A DNA stretch of 5,063 nucleotides, from contig JACQTN010000015.1 of the NCBI GenBank assembly GCA_016210785.1, positions 1 through 5,063 of the forward strand, in the 5' to 3' direction. The DNA is from Armatimonadota bacterium. GTDB lineage: Bacteria > Sysuimicrobiota > Sysuimicrobiia > Sysuimicrobiales > JACQTN01. The position numbers and the translations under genes were made by a program. The notes below the pieces were generated by a model, which worked only from the letters and a program-made list of their open reading frames with translations, was not told the DNA's origin and did no database searches. The stretch's first letter is position 1. Every line of letters begins with the position of its first letter. Below are positions 4,419 through 5,063 of the stretch, in pieces.

Positions 4419-5006
4419 ATGACACAGGTCACAAAGAAGACAGAGGTGTTGGAGGATCCGCCCATCGCCAGATTCCTCTTCAACGGCACGACGATGGCGT
4501 GGGTCTGGCTCATCGCACGGCTGTACCTGGGGTACATGTGGATCGACGCCGCGCTGCACAAGGTGAATGACCCGTCGTGGGTGCAGACCGGGCTGGCGCT
4601 CAAGGGCTTCTGGCTGCGGGCGGTGGCGATTCCCAAGCCGCCGGCAAGGCCCCCGATCTCCTTCCCCTGGTACCGGGAGTTTCTCCAGTACATGCTGGAC
4701 ATCCAGGCCTACACCTGGTTCGGCAAACTGGTGGCGTACGGGGAGCTGCTGATCGGCATCGCGCTGGTCCTGGGCGTGCTCACCGGGTTCGCGGCCTTCT
4801 TCGGTGCCTTCATGAACTTCAACTTCATGCTGGCCGGCACCGCCAGCACGAACCCGGTCCTGTTCCTGATCGCAATCCTGCTGATCCTGGCCTGGAAGAC
4901 GGCGGGCTACGTGGGCGTGGACCGGTACCTTCTGCCTCTCCTGGGGACGCCCTGGCAACCCGGCAGGATCTTCGGCCCCAGGGCGGCACCAGAAGTCACC
5001 TCCTGA
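4419..5006 (+). CDS. DoxX/DoxD-family four-helix membrane protein
   Basis: The protein has 195 residues in the inner membrane. Helix 1, about 24-45, carries the family pattern R-L-Y-L-G-Y (34-39) with a nearby H-K (47-48). A polar, Pro-rich outer or inner loop with several Trp residues follows (about 50-100). Helix 2 (about 102-122) reads GELLIGIALVLGVLTG, helix 3 (123-140) contains NFNFMLAG, then the conserved-looking S-T-N-P (143-146), and helix 4 is about 147-166. A short charged tail ends the protein. DoxD is the quinone-reducing subunit of thiosulfate:quinone oxidoreductase in Acidianus, while other DoxX proteins act in thiol or oxidative stress complexes. The divergent SQR-like flavoprotein makes a role in quinone-linked sulfur or thiol oxidation reasonable, but it is not shown. 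The DoxA partner is not in the window. The family call is firm, the substrate open. Confidence 0.87.
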   Translation: MTQVTKKTEVLEDPPIARFLFNGTTMAWVWLIARLYLGYMWIDAALHKVNDPSWVQTGLALKGFWLRAVAIPKPPARPPISFPWYREFLQYMLDIQAYTWFGKLVAYGELLIGIALVLGVLTGFAAFFGAFMNFNFMLAGTASTNPVLFLIAILLILAWKTAGYVGVDRYLLPLLGTPWQPGRIFGPRAAPEVTS

Positions 5007-5031
5007 GACCAGGCACTAGCCCTGTAAGGTT

Positions 5032-5060
5032 GGCTGGAGTGGCTTTGCGCCACTCCAGCC
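5032..5060 (+). terminator. Strong intrinsic terminator after the DoxX gene
   Basis: GGCTGGAGTGGC (5032-5043) pairs perfectly with GCCACTCCAGCC (5049-5060) over 12 bp, with a 5-base loop, 25 bases after the DoxX stop. The window ends after TTC, so the T-tract cannot be judged in full. It implies that the DoxX gene is transcribed alone or is the last gene of its unit. Confidence 0.75.
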
Positions 5061-5063
5061 TTC

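Overview
This is a 5,063-base, strongly GC-rich bacterial window. Its real genes favour G or C at third codon positions and carry strong AGGAGG-type ribosome binding sites. The lineage cannot be fixed from the sequence. A free-living, possibly thermophilic or soil/subsurface bacterium outside the well-studied groups would fit, but that is inference. There are four convincing genes, two probable gene remnants, and an unusual number of clean inverted repeats between genes.

Left part (1-1483): after about 190 bases without a convincing gene lies a 430-residue secreted protein of unknown function (191-1483). It is built from three diverged copies of one ~115-120-residue domain. Each copy has a Trp pair and one Cys pair at nearly constant spacing, and a Thr/Pro-rich linker separates copies 1 and 2.

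Middle part (1484-2849): this looks like a partly decayed accessory stretch. A ~480-base gap holds a 26-codon open frame whose end closely resembles the C-terminus of the next gene, so it is probably the tail of a lost paralogue. Two hairpins in tandem follow, then a weak 32-codon open frame. Next comes an intact 212-residue secreted protein (1967-2605) with five ~40-residue V-Y/F-D...W/F repeats, suggestive of a small beta-propeller. Directly behind it is a frameshifted, 5'-truncated RelE/ParE-type toxin remnant. A two-tier hairpin around the end of the converging gene closes the section.

Right part (2850-5063): a flavoprotein of the sulfide:quinone oxidoreductase (SQR)/NDH-2 superfamily (minus strand, 2850-4103) and a four-helix DoxX/DoxD-family membrane protein (plus strand, 4419-5006) are transcribed away from each other. 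The 315-base gap between them carries three perfect palindromes or inverted repeats, two of them placed like operators for one gene each. The flavoprotein's only two cysteines sit where SQRs keep their redox-active pair. DoxD is a subunit of archaeal thiosulfate:quinone oxidoreductase. The pair may therefore feed electrons from reduced sulfur compounds into the quinone pool; this is inference from family and context. A strong hairpin terminator follows the DoxX gene at the right edge.
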